A stretch of 64,000 nt of DNA, from NCBI GenBank assembly GCA_902613995.1, contig CACMJG010000004.1, positions 96,034-160,033 of the forward strand, given 5' to 3'. The translations under genes and the position numbers were made by a program. Below, one piece after another: positions 1 to 8,745 of this stretch (its first letter is position 1; each line of letters opens with the position of its first letter). Under the pieces are notes generated by a model that worked only from the letters and a program-made list of their open reading frames with translations, was not told the origin of the DNA and did no database searches. Source of the stretch: an uncultured Alphaproteobacteria bacterium (GTDB lineage: Bacteria; Pseudomonadota; Alphaproteobacteria; Methylaequorales; Methylaequoraceae).

Positions 1-230
1 GAAAACAAGCTAAAGACTTGAAGCTCATAGATGCTGTTGGAACTGAAAATGACGCATTATCGTGGTTAAAAAAAGAGGCTGGGTTGGATGATGATGTAAG
101 AGTGAAAGATTTGTCAATTCAAAGTGAAATTACAGAATTATTGAATTTTAGTTTTTTGAAAAAAAAGATTAATTATTTAAATCAAAACTTTTATAATGGT
201 TTTATTGCTATTTGGACACCTGGAATATGA
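1..230 (+). CDS. sppA: Signal peptide peptidase SppA (S49), C-terminal end only
   Basis: The reading frame is open from base 3 to a TGA at 228-230, and the left edge of the window cuts off the 5' part. The visible start reads KQAKDLKLIDAVG, which matches the end of the S49 protease domain, where (G)xQAxxLGLVDxxG is typical. A variable tail follows. SppA is an inner-membrane serine protease that degrades cleaved signal peptides. The stop codon overlaps the ATG of ihfB (ATGA), and sppA next to ihfB is a common alphaproteobacterial arrangement. The catalytic Ser/Lys pair lies outside the window, so the call rests on the tail motif and on context. Confidence 0.72.
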   Translation, partial: KQAKDLKLIDAVGTENDALSWLKKEAGLDDDVRVKDLSIQSEITELLNFSFLKKKINYLNQNFYNGFIAIWTPGI

Positions 231-514
231 AAAAGTCAGATATTTTGAAAGAACTTGAATATAAATTCGATTATTTACCTAGAAGAGAAGTTGAAAGAAC
301 ACTTGAAAAGATTCTGCAATTTTTTTCTTCAAATTTAGCCAAGGGTGCTAGAATTGAAATTAGAGATTTTGGTACTTTTTCAACAAAAACTCGAGAAAGC
401 AGAATAGGACGGAACCCTTCATCTGGAGAAAAGATAGAAATTAAAAAGAAGAATTTCGTCCATTTTATACCTGGAAAGAAATTAAGAAAGGAAATAAATG
501 TCATTAAAGATTAA
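227..514 (+). CDS. ihfB: Integration host factor subunit beta (HU/IHF family)
   Basis: A 95-residue DNA-bending protein of the HU/IHF family. The region after residue 45 has the family pattern RIEIRDFGTF, then GRNPSSGEKIEI, then F-P-GKKLRKEIN, which forms the DNA-clamping beta arms and C-terminal helix. RIEIRDFG and the neighbour sppA favour IHF-beta over HU. I chose the ATG at 227, which overlaps the sppA stop; a TTG at 212 would add five residues of no obvious value. IHF acts as an alpha/beta heterodimer in nucleoid organisation and in promoter and origin architecture. The alpha gene is not in this window. The last codons overlap the start of the lapA-like frame. Confidence 0.9.
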   Translation: MKKSDILKELEYKFDYLPRREVERTLEKILQFFSSNLAKGARIEIRDFGTFSTKTRESRIGRNPSSGEKIEIKKKNFVHFIPGKKLRKEINVIKD

Positions 515-718
515 AAAAATCATTGGATTCATTTTCTTTTTTTTTTTTTAACTTTTTTTTCTCTCTTTTCTATTGGAAATAAATATCTGGTTAAGATAAA
601 TCTTTTTCCATTTCCTTTTTTTTTTGAATTACCTTTATATATTCTTGTCCTAGTACTTATATTTGCTGGATTCTTATTAGGTTTAATTTTTTCATTTTTT
701 AAAAAACTGTTTAATTAG
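498..718 (+). pseudogene. LapA-like small membrane protein gene, frameshifted in a T13 run
   Basis: An ATG at 498 opens a frame (MSLKIKKIIGF...) that hits TAA at 549-551 directly after a run of 13 T. In another frame the sequence continues as a second part, SIGNKYLVKINLFPFPF followed by ELPLYILVLVLIFAGFLLG, and ends with TAG at 716-718. The two halves make a normal LapA/DUF1049 protein: two membrane helices, an N-x-x-x-V-x-I-N/D-L-F-P-F segment and a GxxLG turn. One extra T would give a 73-residue product. The position after ihfB is where LapA-like genes are commonly found. It may be a real pseudogene, a homopolymer sequencing error, or a gene read through polymerase slippage. Confidence 0.7.
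537..549 (+). repeat. T13 homopolymer at the lapA frameshift
   Basis: Thirteen consecutive T directly before the stop TAA that interrupts the lapA-like frame. A tract of 14 T would restore one continuous reading frame. Tracts of this length are prone to replication and RNA polymerase slippage, and to base-calling errors. Confidence 0.95.
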
Positions 719-722
719 AAAT

Positions 723-1424
723 ATGAATTTTAGAAATTTAATTTTTTGTGCAATTGACTTTACAGATATAGAACAATCAAAAAGGTTAATATCAAAAATA
801 CAAAAATATGTTGGTGGAATTAAAATTGGTCTAGAATTTTTTTCCAGCAATGGGCCTGCAGGATTTCTTGAAATTAAAAAACTTGGAATACCAATCTTCT
901 TAGATTTAAAGCTAAAAGATATACCTAACACTGTTAAAAAATCTGCTCAAAATCTAATTAATTTAAAGCCTGACTATTTGTCTATTCACCTCTCAGGTGG
1001 CTTGAAAATGGTTGAGGAGGTGGTTTCAATTAAAAAAAATACAAAAATTTTAGGCATTTCAATGCTCACTAGTTTGGATAACTCAGATTTGAAAAGTTTT
1101 GGTTATAATTTAAGTAATTTAAATTATGTAGAGAATTTAGCAAAAATTGGAGAAAAAGCTCGCATAGATGGTTTGGTTTCTTCAGCTGAAGAAATTCCTC
1201 ACTTGAAAAGAAGTTTAAATAACACCAATATGCTATTCGTTACACCAGGTATAAGACTTAACAAAAAAAAGATAAATGATCAAAAAAGAATAAATTCGCC
1301 TGGTCAGGCTGTTAAAAATGGATCTAAAATGTTAATTGTTGGAAGATCAATTACACAATCTGCCGATCCAATTAATTCAATTAAGTGCATTTTACAAGAT
1401 ATAGAAAAACACTATGAACATTAA
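723..1424 (+). CDS. pyrF: Orotidine 5'-phosphate decarboxylase
   Basis: A 233-residue enzyme that decarboxylates OMP to UMP, the last step of de novo pyrimidine synthesis. The catalytic D-x-K-x-x-D charge network is present as D61, K63 and D66 in DLKLKDIPNT. The phosphate-binding end of the barrel is visible as the VTPGIR segment and the late VGRSIT motif. Length is normal for the short bacterial class. The ATG at 723 lies 4 bases after the end of the lapA-like frame. The 3' end overlaps trpF by 11 bases, so the two are probably translated in series within one long (+) transcript. Confidence 0.95.
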   Translation: MNFRNLIFCAIDFTDIEQSKRLISKIQKYVGGIKIGLEFFSSNGPAGFLEIKKLGIPIFLDLKLKDIPNTVKKSAQNLINLKPDYLSIHLSGGLKMVEEVVSIKKNTKILGISMLTSLDNSDLKSFGYNLSNLNYVENLAKIGEKARIDGLVSSAEEIPHLKRSLNNTNMLFVTPGIRLNKKKINDQKRINSPGQAVKNGSKMLIVGRSITQSADPINSIKCILQDIEKHYEH

Positions 1425-2067
1425 AATTAAATTGTGTGGACTTCGAGATAAAGAATCAATTTTAGCAAGTTCAGGCGCTAACTATATAGGTTTTGTTTTC
1501 TATCAAAAATCTCCTAGATTTATAAATGCTTTAGAAGCCAAAAAACTCAGACGTTATATAAAAGATAATCAAAAACTTGTTGGACTTTTTGTGGACGCTG
1601 ATTTGAATTTGATTAATCATATTTCAGAAACTCTATGTTTAGATATCATTCAACTCCATGGAAATGAGGATTTAAATTATATAAATGAAATTAAGAAATT
1701 AAAAAAGCCTATTATAAAAGCAATACCAATTAGAGAAGTTTCAGATATTAAGAGAGCACGTGAATATGAAAAATTATGCGATATGATATTATTTGATACA
1801 AAAAGCGAATCTGATGTTAGTGGTGGAACAGGAATTTCATTTGATTGGAAACTGCTTAAAGGATATGATTCACAAAAAGAATGGATTCTAGCAGGCGGGT
1901 TAAACGAGGAAAATATTGTAAAAGCTTTAAACATTACAAAGGCTACATTTATTGATGTTTCATCAGGAGTAGAAAAGTCCAGAGGAGAAAAATGTCAAAA
2001 AAAAATCAAAAGTTTTATTGAGTATGTCAAAAATTATGAAAAAAAAAAAAAAAATAAACTATTATAA
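1414..2067 (+). CDS. trpF: Phosphoribosylanthranilate isomerase
   Basis: A 217-residue TIM-barrel enzyme for the Amadori isomerisation in tryptophan synthesis. Family signatures are KLCGLRD with the catalytic Cys at the N-terminus, [11 protein letters not shown], the QLHGNED strand, [15 protein letters not shown] and AGGLNEENI. The gene overlaps pyrF by 11 bases and trpB by 32. Its last residues ([10 protein letters not shown]) come from the A16 tract that also encodes the trpB N-terminus, so the tail is a low-complexity extension and not part of the fold. trpF directly before trpBA is the standard alphaproteobacterial order. Confidence 0.95.
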   Translation: MNIKIKLCGLRDKESILASSGANYIGFVFYQKSPRFINALEAKKLRRYIKDNQKLVGLFVDADLNLINHISETLCLDIIQLHGNEDLNYINEIKKLKKPIIKAIPIREVSDIKRAREYEKLCDMILFDTKSESDVSGGTGISFDWKLLKGYDSQKEWILAGGLNEENIVKALNITKATFIDVSSGVEKSRGEKCQKKIKSFIEYVKNYEKKKKNKLL

Positions 2068-3253
2068 GTTTCCTGATAAACACGGAAGATTTGGAAAATT
2101 TGGAGGAAGATTTGTCGCAGAGACTTTGATGCCTTTGTTACTTGATGTTGAAAAAAAATACAAAGAAGTAAGAAAATCAAAGAAGTTTAAAAATGAACTT
2201 AGCTATTATTTTGAAAATTATGTCGGAAGACCAAGCCCACTCTACTATGCTAAAAGAATTTCTAAAGAGATTGGGGATGTAAAAGTCTATTTCAAAAGGG
2301 ACGAACTAAATCATACCGGCGCTCATAAGATTAATAATTGTGTGGGGCAAGTACTTTTAGCAAAAAAGATGGGTAAAAAAAGGATTGTTGCAGAAACAGG
2401 AGCTGGGCAACATGGACTTGCAACAGCAACTGTCTGCGCACTTTTTAACCTAAAATGTGTTGTGTACATGGGTGCTTTAGATATTAAAAGACAAGCTCCA
2501 AATGTATTCAAAATGAAATTGCTTGGAGCTGAGATTATCCCAGTAAAATCTGGGACATCCACATTAAAAGATGCCATGAATGAAGCATTAAGAGATTGGG
2601 TATCCAATGTTAAAGATACCTTTTATGTAATAGGAACCGTAGCTGGACCGCATCCTTATCCAATGATGGTAAGAGATTTTCAATCAATTATTGGGATGGA
2701 AGCAAAGAAGCAAATCCTTAAAGTTGAAAAAAGACTTCCTGATTATTTGGTTGCTTGTATAGGTGGAGGGTCAAACGCACTTGGTCTTTTTTATCCATTT
2801 CTTAACAACGAAGATGTAAACATTATTGGAATTGAAGCAGGAGGAAAAGGTCTAAACTCTAAAATGCATGCAGCTTCTTTGTCAAGAGGAAAACCAGGTT
2901 TTTTACATGGTAATTATACTTATTTACTACAAAACGAAGAAGGACAAATTACTGATGCACATTCAATTTCCGCAGGTTTAGATTATCCTGGCATCGGGCC
3001 TGAACATTCATGGCTTAAGGAAACGGGAAGAGTAAATTATTTTAGTGCTACTGATAAAGAAGCACTAAATGCATTCAAAATTTGTTCAAAACTGGAGGGT
3101 ATTATTCCTGCTCTTGAACCATCCCATGCCTTATCATATCTTCTAAAAAACGCAAAAAAATTTAAAAAAAATCAAATCATTATAATGAATATGTGTGGTA
3201 GAGGAGACAAGGATATTTTTTCTATCTCTGAAAGCTTAGGTATAAAAATTTAG
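2036..3253 (+). CDS. trpB: Tryptophan synthase beta chain
   Basis: A 405-residue PLP enzyme that joins indole and serine to make tryptophan. The PLP lysine is K98 in [10 protein letters not shown], preceded by the substrate-contact DEL segment. The glycine-rich phosphate loop GGGSNALG and the GIGPEHS region with the catalytic-loop context are intact. I chose the ATG at 2036, giving [14 protein letters not shown]; an upstream TTG at 2018 lies inside trpF and has no support. The start sits in an A16 tract, so slippage there would truncate the protein. It partners TrpA, encoded next. Confidence 0.96.
   Translation: MKKKKKINYYKFPDKHGRFGKFGGRFVAETLMPLLLDVEKKYKEVRKSKKFKNELSYYFENYVGRPSPLYYAKRISKEIGDVKVYFKRDELNHTGAHKINNCVGQVLLAKKMGKKRIVAETGAGQHGLATATVCALFNLKCVVYMGALDIKRQAPNVFKMKLLGAEIIPVKSGTSTLKDAMNEALRDWVSNVKDTFYVIGTVAGPHPYPMMVRDFQSIIGMEAKKQILKVEKRLPDYLVACIGGGSNALGLFYPFLNNEDVNIIGIEAGGKGLNSKMHAASLSRGKPGFLHGNYTYLLQNEEGQITDAHSISAGLDYPGIGPEHSWLKETGRVNYFSATDKEALNAFKICSKLEGIIPALEPSHALSYLLKNAKKFKKNQIIIMNMCGRGDKDIFSISESLGIKI
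2039..2054 (+). repeat. A16 homopolymer at the trpF/trpB junction
   Basis: Sixteen consecutive A translated in two frames: lysines in the TrpF tail and five lysines right after the TrpB start codon. An indel here would alter the TrpF C-terminus and shift TrpB out of frame after codon 1. Confidence 0.95.
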
Positions 3254-3260
3254 GATTTCA

Positions 3261-4064
3261 ATGCAAAACAGGATCGACAAAAAGTTTTCAGAATTAAAAG
3301 AAGTTAATAAAAAAGCTCTAGTTGCTTTTGTTACATCAGGAGATCCAAATCAAAAGATTTCAAAAAATATATTAAATGTACTTAGAGACCAAAAAATTGA
3401 TCTTGTTGAAATAGGTTTTCCTTTCTCCGATCCTATGGCTGATGGACCAACTATTCAAAAGTCAAGTCAAAGAGCAATTAAAGCTGGAGCGAATATTGAT
3501 AGTACTTTGCAATTAGTTAAAGATTTTAGGAAAAATGATAAAAATATTCCTATAGTTTTGATGGGATATTTCAATCCAATCTTTCAATACGGTCTTAAGA
3601 ATTTTTTTTTAAATTGTAGTTTGGTCGGTGTAGATGGTCTTATAATTGTGGATTTACCGCCTGAAGAAGACCATTATATAAACATATACACCAAAAAACA
3701 TAATGTTCACAATATTAGATTACTTACACCAACTACACATAAAGAGAGATTAAAAAAAATTCTTAAGCACACAAGTGGGTTTTTATATTATGTTTCAGTT
3801 ATGGGCATTACAGGAACAAAAAAACCATCTATTAATGAAGTTAGAAGATCCTTAAAAAAAATCAGAAAAATTTCCAACCTTCCCATTTGTGTTGGATTTG
3901 GTATTAAAAATAAAAATCAAATACAAAGTTTAAATAAATTTTCAGATGGATGCGTAGTTGGGTCGGCCATAGTTAGCTTTATAGAAGAATTTGACAAAGG
4001 CAAATATTCTGAAAATCAGATGTTAAAGAACATATCCGATTTCTTGGCAAATTTAAAAAAATAA
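3261..4064 (+). CDS. trpA: Tryptophan synthase alpha chain
   Basis: A 267-residue barrel protein that releases indole from indole-3-glycerol phosphate and channels it to TrpB. The catalytic pair lies in LVEIGFPFSDPMADGP (Glu in VEIG, Asp in FSDP). The YYVSVMGITG segment and the GFGIKN and GSAIV phosphate-binding loops are present. It starts 7 bases after trpB, in the expected order trpF-trpB-trpA. No leader peptide, TRAP site or trp attenuator is visible upstream of the cluster, so regulation cannot be read here. The anthranilate half (trpE, G, D, C) is not in the window. Confidence 0.95.
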   Translation: MQNRIDKKFSELKEVNKKALVAFVTSGDPNQKISKNILNVLRDQKIDLVEIGFPFSDPMADGPTIQKSSQRAIKAGANIDSTLQLVKDFRKNDKNIPIVLMGYFNPIFQYGLKNFFLNCSLVGVDGLIIVDLPPEEDHYINIYTKKHNVHNIRLLTPTTHKERLKKILKHTSGFLYYVSVMGITGTKKPSINEVRRSLKKIRKISNLPICVGFGIKNKNQIQSLNKFSDGCVVGSAIVSFIEEFDKGKYSENQMLKNISDFLANLKK

Positions 4065-4079
4065 TGGTAAATTATTTAT

Positions 4080-4922
4080 ATGAACTGGATAACTAATTTT
4101 GTAAGACCAAAACTTCAAGCCATTGTTGGAAAAAAAGAGGTTCCTGATAATTTGTGGGAAACTTGTCCAAAATGCTCTCAAATGTTGCTGAGAAAAGAAC
4201 TAGTATCAAATCAATATGTTTGTAAACATTGTGATTACCATTTTAGAATTAGTTCAAAAGAAAGATTAGAATTATTTTTAGGGAAAAGTTTCATGATAAT
4301 GGATACACCTAAAATTAAACCAGATCCACTAAACTTCAAAGATAGTAAAAAATATATAGATAGATTGAAAATTGCTCAAAAGAAAAATCAAACCAATGAT
4401 TCCGTTATTGTAGCATCAGGAACTATAAATGGGAAAAAAATTGTTACAGCAATTTTCGATTTTAATTTTATGGGGGGGTCGATGGGCATGGCTGCTGGTG
4501 AGGCAATAATAACTGCATGCGATTTTGCAAAAAAAAATCACCTTCCATTAATTATATTTAGCTCGTCAGGAGGTGCACGAATGCAGGAAGGAATCTTGTC
4601 TTTAATGCAAATGCCTCGAACCGTTATTGCGATAAATGCGTTCGGAAAGTTAAACTTACCTTTTATTTCTGTTCTCACTGATCCAACAACTGGCGGCGTT
4701 TCAGCTTCATTTGCTATGCTAGGTGATATCATAATCGCTGAAAAGGATGCTACTATTGGTTTTGCAGGAAGTAGGGTTATTGAGGATACTATTAAAGAGA
4801 AGTTACCTCAAAACTTCCAAAAATCAGAGTATCTGATGGAGAGAGGTATGATCGATCTTGTTGTTCATAGAAAAGACCTAAAAAAAAAAATTGAAGATTT
4901 ACTTGATTTCCTTGTAGCTTGA
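4080..4922 (+). CDS. accD: Acetyl-CoA carboxylase carboxyltransferase subunit beta
   Basis: A 280-residue subunit of the carboxyltransferase that makes malonyl-CoA. The N-terminal zinc ribbon is complete, with C29-x2-C32 and C48-x2-C51. The crotonase-fold carboxyltransferase domain follows, with FMGGSMG, SSSGGARMQEG, PTTGGVSASFA and FAGSRVI. Length is normal. It starts 15 bases after trpA and ends one base before the folC start. The trpA-accD-folC linkage is widely conserved in proteobacteria and supports the alphaproteobacterial placement. Confidence 0.96.
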   Translation: MNWITNFVRPKLQAIVGKKEVPDNLWETCPKCSQMLLRKELVSNQYVCKHCDYHFRISSKERLELFLGKSFMIMDTPKIKPDPLNFKDSKKYIDRLKIAQKKNQTNDSVIVASGTINGKKIVTAIFDFNFMGGSMGMAAGEAIITACDFAKKNHLPLIIFSSSGGARMQEGILSLMQMPRTVIAINAFGKLNLPFISVLTDPTTGGVSASFAMLGDIIIAEKDATIGFAGSRVIEDTIKEKLPQNFQKSEYLMERGMIDLVVHRKDLKKKIEDLLDFLVA

Positions 4923-4923
4923 T

Positions 4924-6237
4924 TTGAAAGTGAACAAATCTACAAAAATTTTAAAAAGGCTCGAGCTTTTACATCCCAAAAAAATTGATTTATCTCTTGA
5001 ACGTTTGAAACGATTACTCAATAAGTTAGATAACCCTCATCTTAAATTGTCTCCAGTAATTCATGTGGCCGGAACCAATGGGAAAGGTTCTGTAACCTCC
5101 TTTTTAAGATCTATATTTGAATTTTCAAACTACAAAGTGCACACTTACACATCTCCCCATTTAATAAATTTCAACGAAAGAATAAGGATTAATTCTAAAC
5201 TGATAAGCAACAGCGATCTAAATACACTTTTAGAAGAATGTGAATATTACAATAAAGCAGAGGAAATTACTTTCTTTGAAATTACAACAGCTGCTGCTTT
5301 TTTGGCATTCAGCAGGATTGAATCTGATATTATTATTTTAGAAACAGGTCTTGGTGGTAGATTTGATGCAACGAATGTAGTTGAAAATAAATTATGCAGT
5401 GTAATAACACCAATTTCAATGGATCATATGAATTTTCTTGGATCAACAATTGAAAAAATTGCTAAAGAAAAATTAGGAATTTTAAAAAATTCAAAAAAAA
5501 TAGTCCTATCAAAGCAGCATTCAGTTGTAAGGAAATTAGCAAGAGTTGAAGCAAAAAGATTGAAGATTGAGCTATTAGAAGAAGGATCAAATTGGAAAAT
5601 TAAAGAAAAAGATTTTATAAAGAAAAATTTCAGTATGTTTTTTGAGAAGGCACATTATAATTTTAATTTTCCTGAACTTTTTGGTGAACATCAGATAGAT
5701 AACGCCTCAACAGCTGTAGCAACAGTTTTATCACTTGGAAGAAAAGACATTTTAGATAAAAATATTGATAAAGGTATTTTATCAGCAAAATGGCCAGCCA
5801 GAATGCAAAATCTTAAAAACGGAAATTTATCCTCATACATGGGCAAAAATTTTGAGATTTGGTTAGATGGAGGACATAACTTAGAAGCGTCGAATATAAT
5901 TAAAAACGTAGTTGAAAAATGGAAAAAAGAAAATGTTTTTTTAGTTATCGGTATGATGATTGGGAAAGATCCATATTCATTCATAAAAAAACTAATAGAA
6001 AACCTTTCAGCAATATTTATTTTACCAATACCAAATCATCAGTACATAAGACCATATGAAATAAAAAATAATATTAAAAAAGATATTAGCTCCAAAATAA
6101 GCATTGAATGTTCATTAGATATCAAAGAGGTTTTAAAAATTATAAAGGAAAACTATCCTAGCGGAAAATTAATAATTTGCGGTTCATTATATTTGGCCGG
6201 GGAAGTTTTAAAACAAGATGGCTTCAAGATTAACTAA
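4924..6237 (+). CDS. folC: Folylpolyglutamate synthase / dihydrofolate synthase
   Basis: A Mur-ligase-family enzyme (437 residues from the TTG at 4924) that adds glutamate to dihydropteroate or folate. The ATP P-loop GTNGKGS is at about residues 50-56. The TSPHLINFNERI omega-loop region, ETGLGGRFDATN and DGGHN follow, as expected. The start is either TTG 4924 or GTG 4930; neither has a strong Shine-Dalgarno site, and accD ends at 4922, so translational coupling is likely. The stop overlaps the convergent trxA gene by 4 bases. The next genes in the same order in many alphaproteobacteria are trxA and addA. Confidence 0.93.
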   Translation: MKVNKSTKILKRLELLHPKKIDLSLERLKRLLNKLDNPHLKLSPVIHVAGTNGKGSVTSFLRSIFEFSNYKVHTYTSPHLINFNERIRINSKLISNSDLNTLLEECEYYNKAEEITFFEITTAAAFLAFSRIESDIIILETGLGGRFDATNVVENKLCSVITPISMDHMNFLGSTIEKIAKEKLGILKNSKKIVLSKQHSVVRKLARVEAKRLKIELLEEGSNWKIKEKDFIKKNFSMFFEKAHYNFNFPELFGEHQIDNASTAVATVLSLGRKDILDKNIDKGILSAKWPARMQNLKNGNLSSYMGKNFEIWLDGGHNLEASNIIKNVVEKWKKENVFLVIGMMIGKDPYSFIKKLIENLSAIFILPIPNHQYIRPYEIKNNIKKDISSKISIECSLDIKEVLKIIKENYPSGKLIICGSLYLAGEVLKQDGFKIN

Positions 6238-6557
6238 ATCTTTGATTTGAACCAGGTTACTATTTCGCTTTTTGGCAAAAGACCAACTTTCGTGTCGATT
6301 AAATTTCCTTCTTTGAATAATAACAATGTAGGTATGCTTCTTATAGAATATTTCATAGCTAAGTCTTGATTTTCATCTAAATTAACTTTTACTACGTTAA
6401 TCTCATTTTTCATTTCATTTGAGAGTTCCTCCAAAATTGGCGTAAGCATTTTACATGGTCCACACCATTCCGCCCAGAAATCAACTATTACCGGAAGATT
6501 AGATTTAAGAACTTCGTTTTCGAAATCATTTTCATTACAATTTTTTATAGCTGTCAT
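6234..6557 (-). CDS. trxA: Thioredoxin 1
   Basis: A 107-residue thioredoxin with the redox site WCGPCK (C32, C35), the upstream Asp in VDFWAEW, and the cis-proline loop RSIPTLLLF. It is cytoplasmic, with no signal peptide, and supplies electrons to enzymes such as ribonucleotide reductase. The gene is last on the minus strand after sbcB, with a 12-base gap. It converges on folC with a 4-base overlap, so there is no room for a classical terminator between them. Confidence 0.96.
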   Translation of the reverse strand: MTAIKNCNENDFENEVLKSNLPVIVDFWAEWCGPCKMLTPILEELSNEMKNEINVVKVNLDENQDLAMKYSIRSIPTLLLFKEGNLIDTKVGLLPKSEIVTWFKSKI

Positions 6558-6569
6558 TTTAGTACTCCA

Positions 6570-8045
6570 TTAATCTGCAAAAAGTTTTTTTGATAAATTC
6601 TTATCAAATTGAATTGGATTTGCGTTGGAATTATTATAGTAATCATTTAAAAAGTTAATGTAAATATTATACTGATCTATTTGTTCTTTTAAATCATTTC
6701 CTAAATCATTTTCCTCTATTTTTAAGGATAATGAATCAGCCTCCTCCATAGCTGCTGGAATTGTAATAAATTTTTTTTTCTCTAAAGAACAAATCCTCTC
6801 CGAAATTTTTTTATGCAGCAATTTAAAAATTTTTCTGGGAAGTTCCTCTGGATAATTTCTATAAATATGACGTGCCGCAAAAAATCTTAGCCTGTGATCT
6901 TTAAATTTCTCAGCAAAACTCCACTTCTTGTCCCATTCCTCGTCATGAAACCTATTCATAATTCTAGAATCGTTGTAATTGAGTTTTTGAGAATAAATTG
7001 TTTCCTCTTCTAATTTTATTTCCTGAGACTGATTTTCACTGTAATCCGATGATTCTTTTTCCAGGATTTTGTTAAGATTTATCAGAAATTCTTTTTTCTC
7101 AAGTTGCTCACACTTTAAATTTATTTCATGGTCTGTTAATTCACTGTAAGGACTGAGATTTCTTGCATAAGATTTGTCCAAAATAGATGGCTGTTTATTT
7201 AATTTTATTTTCCTAAAAAATGATTTTGACCTGTATATTTCTTCTAATTCATCTATGTCATAATTAACAATTTCTGAGGTATCATATTTAAGATCAAATC
7301 CAATCATTTGATTTTTGTAAACTGGATGTTTCAAAAGATTTTTAACAAGATAAACTCTATGCTTGCTAAAAATGTAGTGGTGCATTGTGAAAATATTTTG
7401 TTCAAAAATTTTATTTTCTAATTTTACAGGATACGAATTATTGATGAATATTTTAAAGAGGTCATAATTATTTTTTAAAAGCATTTCCAGAAGTTTCATT
7501 GTAGTTTCAACATCTGCAATTGCTTCATGTGCGTTATCAGACTCAAAACAATTTGCTTTTGCCAAACTTTCCAACTTGAATGTTATCTTTCCTTCATCAT
7601 TTTCCTCAACATTTAAGGCATTTTTTCTGAAAGCATGAACTAATGTAACAAAATTAAGTACATCAAGTCTCGAGTTTCCTTTTGTATTTGTTAAGTAAGG
7701 AAAAGTAAAATGCTCCCAGAGTGTTTGCCTAAAAAATTCTTCATCAAAATTTATGGAGTTAAAACCAACAAAAAAGGAGTCTTGGAATTTTGACAAAAAA
7801 CTATGCATTTGCATCGTCATTTCATAGCAACTCAACTTTTCTGAAAGAATATCTGAAATCTTTAATTTATTGACTCTTAAAGCATTGATTGACGGAACAA
7901 TGTCTGGATTAATGCGTGACTTTAAATTTAACTTTTTTAACGCTTTTAGGTTTTGATCATAAATTATAATTCCCGCTTGGAGAATTTGATCAAATCGTGA
8001 ACTTCTTCCAGATGTTTCAAAATCATAAACTATAAAATTATTCAC
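6570..8045 (-). CDS. sbcB: Exodeoxyribonuclease I (SbcB/ExoI family)
   Basis: A 491-residue 3'-5' single-strand DNA exonuclease. The N-terminal DEDDh domain is recognisable from YDFET (D8, E10), FVGFNSINFDEEF, a later LDVLNFV segment, and NAHEAIADVE with catalytic His and Asp. The C-terminal half contains the ExoI-type WDKKWSFAEKFKDHRLRFFAARHIYRNYPEEL region, shown here only in part as DHRLRFFAARHIYRNYPEEL. Overall length is close to E. coli ExoI (475). It overlaps murU by 8 bases in a tsaE-amgK-murU-sbcB-trxA string. In many alphaproteobacteria addB and addA occupy this position, so the placement is unusual. Confidence 0.87.
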   Translation of the reverse strand: MNNFIVYDFETSGRSSRFDQILQAGIIIYDQNLKALKKLNLKSRINPDIVPSINALRVNKLKISDILSEKLSCYEMTMQMHSFLSKFQDSFFVGFNSINFDEEFFRQTLWEHFTFPYLTNTKGNSRLDVLNFVTLVHAFRKNALNVEENDEGKITFKLESLAKANCFESDNAHEAIADVETTMKLLEMLLKNNYDLFKIFINNSYPVKLENKIFEQNIFTMHHYIFSKHRVYLVKNLLKHPVYKNQMIGFDLKYDTSEIVNYDIDELEEIYRSKSFFRKIKLNKQPSILDKSYARNLSPYSELTDHEINLKCEQLEKKEFLINLNKILEKESSDYSENQSQEIKLEEETIYSQKLNYNDSRIMNRFHDEEWDKKWSFAEKFKDHRLRFFAARHIYRNYPEELPRKIFKLLHKKISERICSLEKKKFITIPAAMEEADSLSLKIEENDLGNDLKEQIDQYNIYINFLNDYYNNSNANPIQFDKNLSKKLFAD

Positions 8046-8745
8046 AATAATTTTCCTTAAATTTTTTAAGATCCTCTACCGTTCCTATGTGAAACCATTG
8101 ATTTTCATCTATATAGCCAAATAACTTATTTTTTTCTAAAGATTTTAGTATCTGTTCTTTTAATGAAAAGAAATTTTTCTTAATATCCTTAATAATATCC
8201 TGCTTAATGATTTGCAGCCCTGTGAAGGCGTACAAAGGATTTTTTTTTATTTCTAATTTTGATGACGAGAATTTGTCACTTTGGAGATCAAAATCTCCAT
8301 TACCATTATAACCAAAAAAATCTTCCTTTCTTTTTAAACATAACAACATATCCATCTTATGTGGGTTCCATAGACTAATGATTTTATCAATTGACTTATA
8401 TTTCTTGTCATACCAAAAAATATCTCCGTTTAGAAGTACAATGGGAGTGTTTTCTCTGAAGTATTTCTCGTTAATTGCATTTAATAAGCCACCTCCTGTT
8501 TCAAGTCTTTCAGCCTCAACAATAACTTTTACTGATTTGAACATTTTTGTTTCGTTAATAATTTTTTCTGAATGATGATAAGCATTTACGACAATATTTT
8601 TGAATTTAGATTCAATTAATTTTTCAATATTATTTTGTAGGAGACTCTTATTATTAATTTCTATAAGCGGCTTTGGTGTGTTCTTTGTTAGTGGTAACAT
8701 CCTTTTTCCAAGTCCAGCTGAAAATATCATTGCCTGCGAAATCAT
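8038..8745 (-). CDS. murU: Nucleotidyltransferase, MurU-like (MurNAc-1-P uridylyltransferase)
   Basis: A 235-residue sugar nucleotidyltransferase. The N-terminal AGLGKRMLPLT...PKPLIEI motif binds the nucleotide, and the NGDIFW segment supplies the metal-binding Asp. In the MurU/AmgK pathway of cell-wall recycling the enzyme makes UDP-MurNAc from MurNAc-1-phosphate. The phosphotransferase gene directly upstream (1-base overlap, TAATG) is the expected kinase partner. The general nucleotidyltransferase assignment is firm. The MurU role is inferred from the pairing and from family similarity; a different sugar-1-phosphate is possible. Confidence 0.78.
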   Translation of the reverse strand: MISQAMIFSAGLGKRMLPLTKNTPKPLIEINNKSLLQNNIEKLIESKFKNIVVNAYHHSEKIINETKMFKSVKVIVEAERLETGGGLLNAINEKYFRENTPIVLLNGDIFWYDKKYKSIDKIISLWNPHKMDMLLCLKRKEDFFGYNGNGDFDLQSDKFSSSKLEIKKNPLYAFTGLQIIKQDIIKDIKKNFFSLKEQILKSLEKNKLFGYIDENQWFHIGTVEDLKKFKENYCE

